Source of the DNA: Flectonema sp. DT1601 | Lineage: Eukaryota > Euglenozoa > Diplonemea > Diplonemida > Diplonemidae | Direction: 5' to 3' | DNA: 64,000 nt | NCBI GenBank assembly: GCA_964019425.1 | Contig: OZ025810.1 | Span: 496,001-560,000, forward strand | Part shown: piece by piece, positions 19,389 to 31,487 of the stretch | Layout: each line of letters opens with the position of its first letter | Numbering within the stretch: the stretch's first letter is position 1 | Notes under the pieces: model-generated | Told to the model about the DNA's origin: nothing | The model's input: the letters and a program-made list of their open reading frames with translations, nothing else | Databases searched by the model: none | Position numbers and translations under genes: made by a program

Positions 19389-22300
19389 TTAGTAGCGTCC
19401 AGTGGATATCATTTCTTCAATAAGTTCGATGTGATTACAAGCTCTTAGCCAATCCAAGTAATCGACTAGCGAGTATCCAATAGATGATATGGCAGTAGAC
19501 TCAACACTCTTCTCTCCAGGAGAGATTCCTATCTTCTCATTTAGTAAAGAGATTTCTGATAGACTGAGACGTGCTGATCTTCCACCTCCAATTTCTGAAA
19601 ATAATTTTTCAATATAAGTTACACAAGTCATTGTGACTCTTGATTTACAACAACAATATTCGACCCATGACATATGAGGGATGCACCCTACCGTGAGTTG
19701 TATTATATTCGACTTCTTAACTAAGACACTGCGGTGATCTTCTGGATCTGATATACGAGTTCCTGTTGTTAAGTTTTTTTTTAAATTTTTTTTTTTTCTA
19801 AGGAAAAGTATAATGGAAAAGCTTCGTATCATACCTTGTAAGGCACCTACTGTGTCAGTGGGACAAACAGTAAAAGTTAAATTTTGAAATGGCTGAATAT
19901 CTCTGAGTATTTCTATGAATGACGTTCTGTTTCTAATCACTCGATCATTGACAGAGACGATGACTGCACCAGTTGTGATACCAGCGGAGTTGGCAGCAGA
20001 CGGATTTCGAATTTTAACAACCACCGCAGCGACAGATACTCCTGTACGAGAATAGTCAACAACGTCAAGCCCTAAGAATGGTTTTAGTGTTTTTATTTTT
20101 TGAAAATTTATTTCTAACTGAGAACAACGCAATGAATGTGTCTTCACTACCTCTCTGGGAAAGCTGGTTCCACAAATAGAACACAACGTAGGATATTGTT
20201 TACAAGTTGTCTCGTGGTGAGATGATAGTTCTGATGCTTTGACAGCGTCTCTGCAATGTTGACAAAAAATATTTCTGTGTGGGCAGGTTTTTAGCATGTG
20301 TTTTTCCATCTCAGATCTGGTTGCAAATCCGGTTGCGCCACATTCTCCGCAACTGTTTCGTTGATCACAATCTTTTTCATGCTGTAACAGTGATTCTTCC
20401 TTGAGATGAACTCCACAGAACTGACAACAGCCTACCTTCGATTGACATATTTTCAAATGATCAGAAAGTGACTCCGATGACATTGGCATTCTACAATAAG
20501 AACAAAACACCATTCTCTTCCTACAAAACTCCTTGTGATTGCTGTTAGCGTGAAAAACACCTTCACAAAGAGCACACTTTGACGGTCTGTAGGGACATAT
20601 TTTCTGATGATTTTCCTCTTCATGGACGGGTATGAGTTCACCACATCCATAGCTACAAGTATTTCTTCTTTTCAAACAGAATTGAGCTGTGTGGACAGCT
20701 AATTGAGACCATATGACGTTTGTACCACATCCCAATGAACAAGGAAGATACCGAGACGGACATATACAAGTATGAGGAACTGAAGCACTATGGAAGATTG
20801 GATCGCCGCAGTCTGTACAAAGAGTCGATTTATTTTCACAAGACTCATCACAATGAGTAGCGACGTCGACTGTTGCTAATATAAGACCACATCCTAAAGG
20901 ACAAGGAATCATACGTTTTGGACACCATTGGTGGTAAGGACCTGATATTCCACTTTCACAACCTCTGACAAGACACCTCTCACAAGGCTTTTTAAAATCT
21001 CCAGCCTGACATTGCAATCGATGAGCTTCCAAGAATTGTGGTGCGATAATACAATTACACTGCTCACAACATGTTTCTGGTCGTTGTAAACATTCTTTTT
21101 CAATATGTAGTTTAATTCGAATTTTTTGAACTATTTCTTCACAACCAAAATGAGGACACGGTGCCTGTTGTTGGTATTAATTAATAACGTAAATTTATAA
21201 TCAAAAAAAAAAAAATAATAATAATAACAAAAGTCCAAACCTGAATCATTCTACACTGGTATAACTCGTGTGGTCTTATTTGTTGAAAGGGAACTAAGTC
21301 TCCACATCCAAGATAGCAGTTAATCTTTCTAAAATTACATGATCCGTTCATGTGGGTGGTTAAATCCTTTTTATAAACAGTAGTATCACAACCAGAGGGA
21401 CAAGCCACTTCTAAAAATTGACATGAAGTTGATCTGTGTTGAGGAAACTCTAATAAATTAATAGGATCTCCACAACATGGACAAGGATGAATCATATCTG
21501 GTGTTTTTGATTTTGAATCTTCAAGGGATGACGTCATTTCACTTGTTTGGTGATAGCACAACACAACATGACTTATGAGGGAAAATATCGGTATTCGAAC
21601 TCCACATTGCAACGGACATGATATTATCCTCCGAGAGCAGTTATGTTTCAAATGATTCTCATAGTCTCCATCTGAGAACGATTGGATACCACATCCTAAC
21701 TTACAAGGAATAGGTCGTACAGGACATTGTACTGAACGATGGCTTAACAGATCGTCAGCAGACACAAAGTTCAGACACCAAGTACATCTAACTGGTCTTT
21801 TTGGACAATTCCTTTCAAGATGATCAGTTATAGCACAGATCCTCTGTGGAATACCACATCCATACCGACAAGGTATTAGTTTGTTTGGACAATTCTTTTC
21901 ATAATGTCCACCCAATGCCGCTTCAGATATAAAATCTCCGCAACTATTTGGACAAGCAACCATTCTAATGCGATTTGGAACAGGGAAGGGTTCTGCGTAT
22001 TGATCGTTGCTTTGTTGGCATTCGCATGATTGGTTTTTTGGTGAAAATATTCCGCAAACACGACATTTTAACGGTTGTTGTGGACAAGTGTTGATGTGAA
22101 ATTCAAGATCAGAGCTAGTGAACAGTTCGTTACCACATCCTAAAGGACAGCAATATCGACCGTCGTATTGTTGAGGTGGTTTGGTGGTGCAAGTCCAAGT
22201 GTGCTCAATAACTTCATTCTTTGGGTATAAATATTTACAACACGGACATGATGACTTCACTTCACTCGATCCTCTACAGAACTGACGCTGATGGCTATCA

Positions 22301-25300
22301 AAGTTCTTACGATCAAACACATCACCGCAATCTTCACATTCAACGAGCATATTCGGACATGTCTCTACAGAACATTCACCCGATCCACATCCCAGTACAC
22401 AGTTGTGTAGTGATTTTTGTGATAAGAAAGGACACTCGACTATGTGATTTATGAGTCCTAATCGTGTTTTAAATATCGAACAGTTAACAACAAGACATCT
22501 TTGAAGTAATCCTGGACATGATAACTTTATATGATCAGATTGTTCTGAGAGGTTTGGTAGGACTGCACCACAACCAATTGGACATGGTCTTGGTGCAATA
22601 TCACAGTCAGTTCCGTAGTGTGACTTCATGTTTCGTTGAGATCCTTTGTGTGAACAGTCTAAGTACTGACATGTTATAATCTTTGCTTGGCAGTCTCTCC
22701 AGTAGTGTTGAGGAAGCTCACTACTTGGAATCATTTCTCCACAGGTATCACATCCAACCATTCTGTTGATACACTTATGAAGGTGTTGGTCTGTCAATTC
22801 TTCTGGATCAAAGTAACGATCCTTTTCTCCTTGAGAACATCCCCAGGGACATCGGGATTTCCTTCCTCCTTTTTTACAAACTGCCGCGTGAGATGAAACC
22901 TCGTCAGCTTTTAATATAACGCCACAGTCACTAGCACACAGTACAGGTTTCTTCCTGCATTTCGTGATATGACGAAGCATTGCTTCTCCGACTGCGATTT
23001 TCATCCCACAATTTTGAAATGGACAAACTTCTCGTCTTTGAGAGCAGCTGTTGGTGTGGTCGAAAAACTCTTTATATCGCAGAGCTGTACCACATCCATG
23101 AAAGCAAGAAACGTACCTATGAGAGCAGTACCTTGATAAGTGACTGAGAATATGTTGTTCTTTAATTGATTCACCACATCCCAAAGGACATTGCAGATAC
23201 ATACTACACGACCTCTTGCAATGTTCTGGAAACTGTTTAGGTTGAAGACTGGCGTTACACATAAATGGACAAGCCACAGTAAGATCATCTTTTGTAGAGT
23301 CTTCGGCACACAGCGCAAAATGTTTAATAAATTTGTGTGCTGGAAAGTTGCTGCTGCAAACAGGACAAGTAATATTTCTATTTTGACAACATTTAATAAA
23401 ATGTGATTTTAACATTTCGTTACTAGAAGCATAGTTAGAAACTAATAGTGATCCACACTTCCTGGGACAATTAAGAGGTCGTGGGTACTCATTCGAAGAG
23501 AGTACGCGCTTTGGACAAGTCGTGACGCAGTGTTTCATGAGCGATTTTTTTGCAATCATAGAACCACACTTATTAGGACACTCCAAACGAGTTAAAATAC
23601 AATCAGCATCTAGGATATGTTCAACTGTGAAATTTCTCTCTCCGCATCCGAGAGGACAGAGACCAGTCATTACATCACGTCGTTGACAATCAACATCAAC
23701 ATGTTTAGCTACAGACCAATGTTCAACAAATACTCCGCAGTTTAAAGGACAGAATTGACCTGCAGCACATGCTGTTTCAACATGAGAAGCCAACTCAATG
23801 AACGGAATCTTCATTCCACATCCTCGTGGACAATTCACTAGTCGATATCTGTGTGGTGGATTATTTATAAACTGTTGTACAAAAAAATACATAATAAAAA
23901 ACGAATTTTAAACATACTTGCATCTGTCACGGTGCTCTAAATCATTCGCGCTCAGTATAAATTCACCACATGTGTACGGACAGTTAATTATTCTACGAGG
24001 ACACACATCGTACATATGATAAGATAATGTATCATGACCAATCACTTCACCACATTCCCTCGGACATGATATCGCCAAGGCGAGGCATTGATCTTGATGA
24101 TTGAGTCGCTCTGATTCGTTTCTGAATGAGGCACCACAACCATTCGGACAGGTGTTGTCGTATCTGTTTGGGCACTGCTCCGCAGTGTGACTCGGCATTT
24201 CAGTTCTGGTTAAGAGGAGACCACAATTCAAAGGACAAGGTACAGGTATACCAGAACAGATAAGTATGTGTTCTTCAGTTTGTTCTGGTGTGACCATTTC
24301 ACCACACATCGCACACTCAGATTTCTGAATCGCCATGATGCAAGTCTCATCATGAAGTTCCCTTTTACAGAATTCGATATCTTGAACACCACACTTTGAG
24401 CAACTCGTTAAGTGAGTGCAATTATCAGAAGTGTGTATTTGTGATATCTCCCAAGGGAAGCAATCAACCCAGGCAGACTCAACAAACTGACACTTTGTTG
24501 GATAATTACAAACTGACGCAACAATCGCAGCTACTGTTGTAGCACAACCTACATATTCGGGTGTTTCACAAGCAATAGCAATGGTAGATTCTTCAGTTGA
24601 GCAGAAATCTTGTAAAACGTTTGGTGAGTCTGGGTCGATTGATTCTGTGATCTCAGATACTAATTCTTCATCAGGGACGAACACAATTACCTGTTGCGAT
24701 TCTTCTTTATCCCTCAACACCTTCATTCTAACTAATATAGCCATCACCAGCAATGACAACGCCGTGGTCCCATCTGCCACTACGAAACTAAAATCAAATT
24801 GAGGACCTTCCATAGATAATATATCCACGGCAGTAATACCAAATAATCCAACAATTGGAATGCTGAGTGAAACTAAGTAATGCGACATGCATGCGAGATA
24901 AGTGTACTGGATGCCAACTACTGATACTGCTCCAGCTGCTATTCTGTATGGATGATTACTGAAGTTAGAGGTTAATGGTGTGTCTTCATAGTTCGGTAAA
25001 ATATCATCAAATGGTCTCCAATAATGGATCGTAAAACACATTAAACCGATTGACAAAACCATTGATGGCACCACAGCTAAGAATGTTACCTTCACAGAAA
25101 TATTTTTATTAATATAATAAAACACGTAACACATCGATAACGCGACAATCACATGCAATGCTATCAACACGACACCAATTGGTCTGCTGAACGATATGTC
25201 TCTGGAATCAGCGAAGGCCGCATAACCACAAAAAGCGAGGTTTGATATAATAAGAGAAGCCAACGATTCGTAGATAAAAATCCATTTTTTTATCATAATG

Positions 25301-25587
25301 AAGGACACCATTACAATGCTAATTAATAAGATTAATACAGAACAGGTTTCAGTAACGACGTCGAGTTCTTTTAAAAAGATTGTGGTGATTGCACTACCCA
25401 AACAACACATCGATAGCAGTAAACAGCTACCAAGTGGAACAATGCTGATTTCTGGTATTTGAGGTGTGAGAGGGAGCGTCTCTGTTAACGGCGGTATACT
25501 TCGTGTTTCAGCAACGCTCGGTGCGATGAGTGGGTTTTGAGATAGCGTGGACACATCCTCGTCATCGTTATTCACTACCTCACTCAT
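19389..25587 (-). CDS. Giant membrane protein with ~30 TRAF-type zinc fingers and PDZ domain
   Basis: Four exons joined by hand: 25587-23918, 23848-21241, 21164-19835 and 19762-19389 (introns 69, 76 and 72 bp), giving about 1,993 aa. After an acidic N-terminus of about 45 residues, eight hydrophobic segments lie between about 49 and 300. From about 390 to 1,700 runs a long array of roughly thirty Cys/His modules of the form CPxGCG-x(n)-H-x(3-7)-C, as in TRAF-type and XIAF1-like fingers. Around 1,760-1,830 is a PDZ-like domain (FLGLDVVDYSRT, then VSVNDRVIRNRTSF). A helical tail of about 125 residues ends the protein. With an even number of spans both ends should face the cytosol, making it a possible membrane-bound scaffold. 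Each junction keeps frame and finger periodicity (for example HRDRC|KYRLVNCP). The function is unknown. An acceptor TTTTTCTCAG lies about 20 bp before the ATG. Confidence 0.82.
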
Positions 25588-26844
25588 GGGAGGGTGTCCC
25601 CCCTCCTGAGAAAAATTAAAAAATAATTAACGATATTTGAAGAATAAAATTAAAAACCAATGAAACGCATTCTATAAAACTAACACAACAGCTGTTTTTT
25701 TTTTTTTTTTTTTTTTGGAATTGAAGTTTTTATTATAAACTCAGCCTAAAGAAATAGAGGGCTCACCAAGAAGTTGTTGTTCCTTTTTTTTTTTTTTTTT
25801 TTTTTTTCCTCCTCCCTACTGACTTTCTTGTTTTCTTCTCTTGTAATTTTTACTCGGTGTGTTTTTTTTTAATTGTTGTTGCTATTTTTATATTTTTATT
25901 TTATTGTTATAAATTATTATTTTTTTTTTTTTTTTTTCTTCCAAATTTTAAGACGTTTATTGTCAGGAGTGGTTAGCTTTAAAAAAAAATAGGTTTTCTT
26001 GTTGCTGTCTAGTAATTACACAGTAGAAAGCTTAAGCAACATGAAGCTCCTAATACAATTTCCATTTTGGAAGCCTAAATGTTGATGACTTGGAAAGAGG
26101 TATGCAATGAAGCATTTAATAATTACTTAACAGATAAAGGCAACAACAATTTTTTCTTTCTTTTTTTTTCCTTTTTCTTTCTTAATGAGTTCGTTCTTTT
26201 TTAAAAAGAGTGTTTTTTTTTTTTTTTTTTTTTTTGTCTTTTTTTTTAAAAAAAAAAAAAGAAAATATTATTTCATAGAGGTTTTTTTGTTTTCTCCATG
26301 GACACTCCTTTTGTAAAATGTGACACGAAAAAGAGTCACAACTACAGGTAAATCTACTACCGTACCTGACGTAGTATTGACGTAGATAAGAAAAAAATTT
26401 CTTCTTCTTTTTTTTTTTTTTTTTTTTTTTTTGATCGCATTTTTCCGCTTTTGAAAGGGAGTGCCTAGAGCACTATGCCGACTTATTTTATTTTTTTTTT
26501 TTTTTGTAAAAAAAAAATTCAGAAATTTTTATCACAACGACAACATTAATACCAAGTACCAACTTACCAATAAAATATATTATAATAGCAGGTCTTCCTA
26601 TCGCATCCCGACGGGGGATTTACTGTTCGAGTTTGTACGTAAAATACAAATGTTTTGTATCATAAACAACATAACGATAATTTAACATTAGTTCTGAGAT
26701 ACAGTGACTAAAGGTAATGTTAGTGTAGGTATACACTCTGCGATTGACGTAAATACTTTACATCCGACGGGGGAGATGCGACACCCTGTTAAAACTTTAC
26801 ACAAAATCATCGTGTCTGCCTTTGATGATGAAGGCTAATTCATA
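25588..26844. other. 1.26 kb intergenic with T runs and a dispersed repeat
   Basis: Contains T runs of over 18 bases near 25695, 25790, 25920, 26215 and 26410. It also has candidate leader donors for the downstream giant gene: CAG|GTACGG at about 26365 and TTG|GTGAGC near 25766. A 91-bp dispersed repeat lies at 26613. The segment around 26598-26783 is bordered by TCGCATC and its complement GATGCGA. No gene seen. Confidence 0.55.
26613..26703. repeat. Dispersed 91-bp repeat, copy 1
   Basis: Nearly identical to 43544-43633 in the same orientation. The shared core includes TTGTACGTAAAATACAAATG, then ATCATAAACAACATAACGAT, then TTAACATTAGTTCTGAGATA. A few substitutions near the left end separate the copies. 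No coding potential; element class unknown. Confidence 0.9.
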
Positions 26845-28383
26845 TTATTTCTTGTCTCCTTCAGTAATTCTTCTTTTACTCTGTTTTAGTGGAGGTTTCC
26901 AAACAGGGGTTTCCGGTTTTGTTCGTTTGACATCTTTTGAGAGGATGATGTCAGTAGCAGCTCTTTTTACAGTAGATACAGCTGTTGGGGTTTCAGGTTG
27001 TTGTGGTAGTGCTGGTGAGCTTAGAGGCATGCGAGGTGGTGGAGATGCGGAAGCAGATTTGTTAGAACGACGTCTGGCCATGGCCTTTAAAAAAGAACTA
27101 GTTCCGGCACCTGCTTTTGTAGTTGCCTTCGGCGTTTGATATTCCGTCCTACCAGAACCAGTACTTGCCTTTGACTGCTGTGATAGCGACAATGTATCAT
27201 CTGCTGGTTCATCTTCTTCAGCAGATTCAGAAATTTCAGGTAGACTAATACAGCTACTTTCTCTAGCAGTCATCCAGTCGTTAGTATCAGGTTGTGGTGA
27301 TGATGTCCTGCTCCTCATCTCCATTTCTTGATTAGTAGTATCACTGCACATTATACAACTTTTCATCGTATCGATTATTTCATTACTCCCTAAGTGAATA
27401 ACTAATATAGTAATATCATCGTGAATACACCGTCTTCTTGGACCACATTGTTTTTGTTTCAACATTCTAACAGTAATCCCCTGTGATTCTGCGACCTTCT
27501 GAAGACTACTGCTAAGTAACTCTTTAGCAGGTGTTAAGTCGTGTTCGGTTACAATCCTAGCAATCTCATCATTTGGTAACAAGTTGTAGAGCCCATCAGA
27601 GCCTAAGACGATAGAAACATCAGTATCTCTCTGAAAAGCATGCTCCGATACTATTGGAGCTGAAGTAATGTATGGAAGGTGACCAACATAAGGAGGAAAA
27701 GAGTGAAATGGATTCTTTAAATAAGAATCACCCAGCGCACGTGTTACCATCAACGTCCCTGCAACTCGCAATGAAAGTTGGTCTTTTCCGCACCTAATTG
27801 GAGTTGGATCTGTAGTTCGATTCTTTACTGCAATTACTTCCTTTTGATTCTTACAGTCTTGATCTTCTGATAAAGGCAACGCTTCAATCGGTGAGTCCGA
27901 TGCTTTTCTTCTACATAACACTGCCCGGCTATCTCCTACACATGCAGTGTAAACTCTATCATGAGTAATTATACAAATAATTACACATGATCCCTTTGTT
28001 GGGTATGTCTTAGCGTGGAGTTTAATAAACAAAGTATCTAAACTTATCAACGCATTTGATAATATGACAGGCCAATCAGCAGTTCCTTCGCAATTGTTAC
28101 GTTCTTTGCGGATGAAGTCGGCTATGTTTTGTTCAATGTATTTCGAGCATTCCGTTCCGCCATGGCCATCGAATACACCAAACAAATGGTACTCTTCACT
28201 GCTGGTATCTATTAAATAACGATCTTCATTGCGACTATTCGCTTTGTATGATTCAGTAAAGAAATCTTTAACACACGGTAATGAACTCCGGTTACTTACT
28301 CTTGTTGTTGGCGAAGCTGACGAGAACGATGGCGGTGGGGTCACCGGAGTGAGTGGTGGTGGTCGCACAGTCTCATATCGCAT
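26845..28383 (-). CDS. PP2C/PPM-type Ser/Thr phosphatase
   Basis: 512 aa. A metal-dependent protein phosphatase domain spans about residues 30-330: FGVFDGHGG (metal ligands), VYTACVGDSRAVLCR, LMVTRALGD, VLGSDGLYNLL and the final HDDITILVIHL, all in the family's order. An Arg near the N-terminus for phosphate binding is plausible (NEDRYL). The C-terminal 170 residues are Ser/Pro/Lys-rich and disordered, with basic clusters (RRRSNKS and a KKR-like end) that may be nuclear signals. A single exon. The ATG at 28383 lies 24 bp after an acceptor (TATAATTGCAG). The substrate cannot be told from sequence. Confidence 0.95.
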   Translation of the reverse strand: MRYETVRPPPLTPVTPPPSFSSASPTTRVSNRSSLPCVKDFFTESYKANSRNEDRYLIDTSSEEYHLFGVFDGHGGTECSKYIEQNIADFIRKERNNCEGTADWPVILSNALISLDTLFIKLHAKTYPTKGSCVIICIITHDRVYTACVGDSRAVLCRRKASDSPIEALPLSEDQDCKNQKEVIAVKNRTTDPTPIRCGKDQLSLRVAGTLMVTRALGDSYLKNPFHSFPPYVGHLPYITSAPIVSEHAFQRDTDVSIVLGSDGLYNLLPNDEIARIVTEHDLTPAKELLSSSLQKVAESQGITVRMLKQKQCGPRRRCIHDDITILVIHLGSNEIIDTMKSCIMCSDTTNQEMEMRSRTSSPQPDTNDWMTARESSCISLPEISESAEEDEPADDTLSLSQQSKASTGSGRTEYQTPKATTKAGAGTSSFLKAMARRRSNKSASASPPPRMPLSSPALPQQPETPTAVSTVKRAATDIILSKDVKRTKPETPVWKPPLKQSKRRITEGDKK

Positions 28384-28792
28384 AGCAATATTGCGCTAAT
28401 TATCTGCAATTATATAACTAATTGATAGGCTTGTCATTCGTTTTTATCTGTCAAGAAAAGAAAAGGAAGGAAGGGGGGAAAACAAGATGGGTGTTATATA
28501 ATTTTTTTTTTTTTTTAATTTTAATGAAACCAACTTATTATGTTAAAAAAACAGAATATTTAAATACAAATTTGGCAGTTTTTTTTTTTTTAAATCACCA
28601 ACCAAAGACCGTACACATGATAACAACTTCGATTCAACAACTTTGATCGTTTGCAATCAATTGTTGAAAAAAAATGACAGTAACCAAAATATAACCTTCA
28701 AATGCCAATAATAAGAGTGAGAGAGAGAGTAATGAGGATGCGCGCCTCTCCAAAAATCGCTCAGCAAACATCTTTTTTTTTTTTAGCTTTTA
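28384..28792. other. Intergenic, nothing recognised
   Basis: AT-rich spacer between the sulfotransferase-transporter gene and PP2C. It has the PP2C leader acceptor, two T runs (about 28500 and 28580) and a GA repeat near 28712-28727. No gene. Confidence 0.55.
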
Positions 28793-30556
28793 CTATTTAG
28801 AAAACGAAACGTTTGCGTCTCGCTGTCGTTGGGCTCGCCTTCTTATTGATTCAACGATTGAGAAATTGCCTCCAACTACGACCATTGTGATTCCAATAAA
28901 ATGATTTATTGTCCAAGGTTTTGGAAAGAACATATATGATAATACGAGAGTGAATACCTTGCGAACTGATGTAATGAGCACCGCCGTACTGCTGTCGTAC
29001 GACGATATGATTTGAATAATGCAACGAGTGCCCGTAAACGATGAGATTCCTGCGACCAACACCAATAAAAGAAAAATCGGATTATCCCTAACAAATTGAA
29101 GAGAGTCACTCACTGAACCACTTAGAACAAAGAATGTTAGAGCAGGTGCTAAGGAAAACATTTGCATAAAAAACAAAACTTCTTTTTTACAAGCCTTAAC
29201 ATTCGGGTCTTGAAGCATGCATTCCTGAAGGAGATTGATGCCAGCGTCAGCTATAGTACTGATCACGATCATGGCTAGCCCAGCAGAAATATTTCCCTTC
29301 GCGTCGCTCGATATCGACGATGCACCTCTTCCAACAAAAACAAGACCCGCAGCAATCATCACTCCGCTAGTCCATTCCTTCATCGATTTCCGTTTTTTTA
29401 AAATAAAATGACTTCCAGTGATAGTCCAAATCAATTTACTCGATTTAAAAATCACCTGAGTTGGATAATTAAGGTACATCGTAGCTTTGTTCGCTGTGTA
29501 GGTTGACGTTGCCAAGAAACCACCCAAACAGGCGTATAAATGCCACGGAGTTGACTGATTTGATGGATTATGAGTCTTAGTCGGACGGGCATAGTCTAAG
29601 CAGGCAGACGTGGTAACAGTGATGCACTGAAATAGTGTGAGTAAACTAGCATAGGAAAATCCCTCTATGAAAAATATCCTTTCTTTAACTATGCTGTCAA
29701 GGCAGTGAAAGAATATTACGCTTGCGACAAGCACCGACAAGAGTTTAGTTGCTTTCGTGTGTTCTGTGTGGTGGGTTTTGAGATCCTGTTCGTGAAGTTG
29801 GTTCACTACTTCGTTTGTCGGCCCCCATCTCTCCAGCAGTAAGGCTTCAACCGGAATATGTTGTAGCTGTGGTATAATTGTTTGTAACTCTGAGTAATTT
29901 AAAATTTTTTCAGACAAGTCACCAGGATGCTGTCTAATCATCGGCGTTGAAACGTCCACCAAATCACAACCAAGAAGCTTCCATAACCTATGAACTTCCT
30001 CTGTTCGTATGTCAGGTATACTTAATTTCTCAAACGGTGCGAATATAGTTTTTATTTCTGAGCTTGGTTGCGGCCAACCAGCTAACAGCTGTCCCCAAAG
30101 ACGACTATTCTCATCTCTAAAGGTCAGGGCATCTGACAGTAAAATTTTTATTTTTTGTCGATTAGCAGTTGGAGAAGGTGGAGCCTCAGAGTATCCGATT
30201 CCAGTTCGTTGTGTTAGACGTTGAGATGCCATTACCTCGATCAAACTATTACGAGTGACAACTATAATAAAACTGATACCCAACTTATTAGTTATTTCCT
30301 CAACAGTTAAGTTATGATGTACCAATTGCTCAGGTGTAACTCTGCATCCAATGAAGTGCACATCACTACTTATAACATCTGTTGGTGTTAGAATCGTATC
30401 AACTGTGTCAAGAGCATTCTCAATCTTTCTATTTAAATCTAACGGTTCTGCTTGTACAATTGCTGTTTGTTTATTACATCTCAGAAGCGATGTCAATAGC
30501 GTTGTACCCGCACGAGCATGGCCAATTATTAGAAGGCGCTTAGGCTTGTGAGCCAT
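28793..30556 (-). CDS. Fusion: sulfotransferase domain + PAPS-type SLC35B transporter
   Basis: 587 aa in one exon. Residues 1 to about 265 form a carbohydrate-type sulfotransferase: GHARAGTTLLTSLL is the 5'-phosphosulfate loop, followed by QAEPL, with VVTRNSLIEVMASQRL matching the 3'-phosphate-binding region. Residues about 290-570 are a ten-span nucleotide-sugar transporter of the UAA/SLC35B3 type. YLNYPTQVIFKSSKLIW is the PAPS-transporter signature I recall, with TSVRKVFTLVLSYMFFPKP near the end. SLC35B2/B3 carry the sulfate donor PAPS into the Golgi, so donor supply and its user are joined in one chain. No signal peptide is visible, which places the sulfotransferase part on the cytosolic side if SLC35 topology holds. 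The reading frame is continuous, with no intron at the junction. An acceptor (TTACACAAAG) precedes the ATG. Confidence 0.88.
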   Translation of the reverse strand: MAHKPKRLLIIGHARAGTTLLTSLLRCNKQTAIVQAEPLDLNRKIENALDTVDTILTPTDVISSDVHFIGCRVTPEQLVHHNLTVEEITNKLGISFIIVVTRNSLIEVMASQRLTQRTGIGYSEAPPSPTANRQKIKILLSDALTFRDENSRLWGQLLAGWPQPSSEIKTIFAPFEKLSIPDIRTEEVHRLWKLLGCDLVDVSTPMIRQHPGDLSEKILNYSELQTIIPQLQHIPVEALLLERWGPTNEVVNQLHEQDLKTHHTEHTKATKLLSVLVASVIFFHCLDSIVKERIFFIEGFSYASLLTLFQCITVTTSACLDYARPTKTHNPSNQSTPWHLYACLGGFLATSTYTANKATMYLNYPTQVIFKSSKLIWTITGSHFILKKRKSMKEWTSGVMIAAGLVFVGRGASSISSDAKGNISAGLAMIVISTIADAGINLLQECMLQDPNVKACKKEVLFFMQMFSLAPALTFFVLSGSVSDSLQFVRDNPIFLLLVLVAGISSFTGTRCIIQIISSYDSSTAVLITSVRKVFTLVLSYMFFPKPWTINHFIGITMVVVGGNFSIVESIRRRAQRQRDANVSFSK

Positions 30557-31487
30557 GCTCTTTGTGTAAGAAGAAACTGTTGTATGTGAAGTAAGGTATT
30601 TTAGACTCCTTTTGTTGCAGATATATGTGAAAAGAATATGTTAAAAAGAGTCCTCTCGCAGATTATCTCCGGGTAGGTTTGCAGTTGGGGAGGTTGTTTG
30701 CCTGTATGAGAAAAATAATTTTTATTTTTTCAAAAAAAAAAAAAATTGAAAACTACGAAACACACAGATACCAACTTGCAAAAATAAAAAAAAATAAAAA
30801 ACATAAAAAACGTACCGCTATGTTTGCCACTATGCTCTTTTTTCACTATTTTGTATTGAGTGAGAAGAACAATGCCTACCAAGTGCTTGTGATAGGAAGG
30901 CAAATACACTTTTCTTTTCTATTTTTTTAAAAATGTTTATCTCCGTTCAATAAATGTCTCACATTTGTTTGGATATCACTCAACCTGTTTTTTTGTTTCT
31001 CTTTTTTTGTCATCTCATTTTTTTTTTTCATTTTCTTTTTTTTTTTTTTTTTCGTTTTTTCCCCCTAAGCGTTAGTGCCGAAGAAAGCAGGGGAAATAAC
31101 AGACGGGGAAAAAAAAAGGTTTTTCTCTTTTTTTTTATAAATTTTTTTAGTCTCTGTTTAAATTCTTTTTTTTTTTTTTTTTTGAAAAAGGCATTGTTTT
31201 TTGTGTTTTTTGGCTTCACTATTGAATTCTCTTATTATTCAAAAGTTTTAGAAAAAGAGCCAGATGAAGAGAGAAAAAATGAAATAAGAAAAACGACCAT
31301 AAAAAATCATCCCCCAAAAAAAAAAAAAAAAAAATAGAAAGCCCCAGATTATCTCAGTTGTCTGTGCACGAAACCAAAGGAGGTTTATGTGCTTACAATG
31401 CTTGTTATATTCAAAAAAAAAAAAAAAAAAGGTACCCCTTGAGCTATTTCTCAAAATCTCTTGTGCTCTCAGTTAAAAGGACCTTTC
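30557..31487. other. 0.9 kb intergenic, homopolymer-rich
   Basis: Spacer between COPI gamma (upstream) and the sulfotransferase fusion. It holds many T and A runs (about 31020-31060, 31165-31185, 31313-31334 and 31412-31430). ORFs here encode only Phe/Lys low complexity. No gene or RNA recognised. Confidence 0.55.

Noticed and set aside
23850-23890. Acceptor at ACAACAG in the first intron of the TRAF giant
   Set aside because: Using it brings a stop into frame at once; the next acceptor, CACACAG, keeps the frame and restores the finger pattern.
30954-31337. A 127-codon plus-strand ORF rich in Phe and Lys
   Set aside because: It is a translation of T and A runs with no domain or codon signal. 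The same applies to ORFs at 6184-6830, 10600-10881, 11414-11942, 57325-58478 and 61133-61363.
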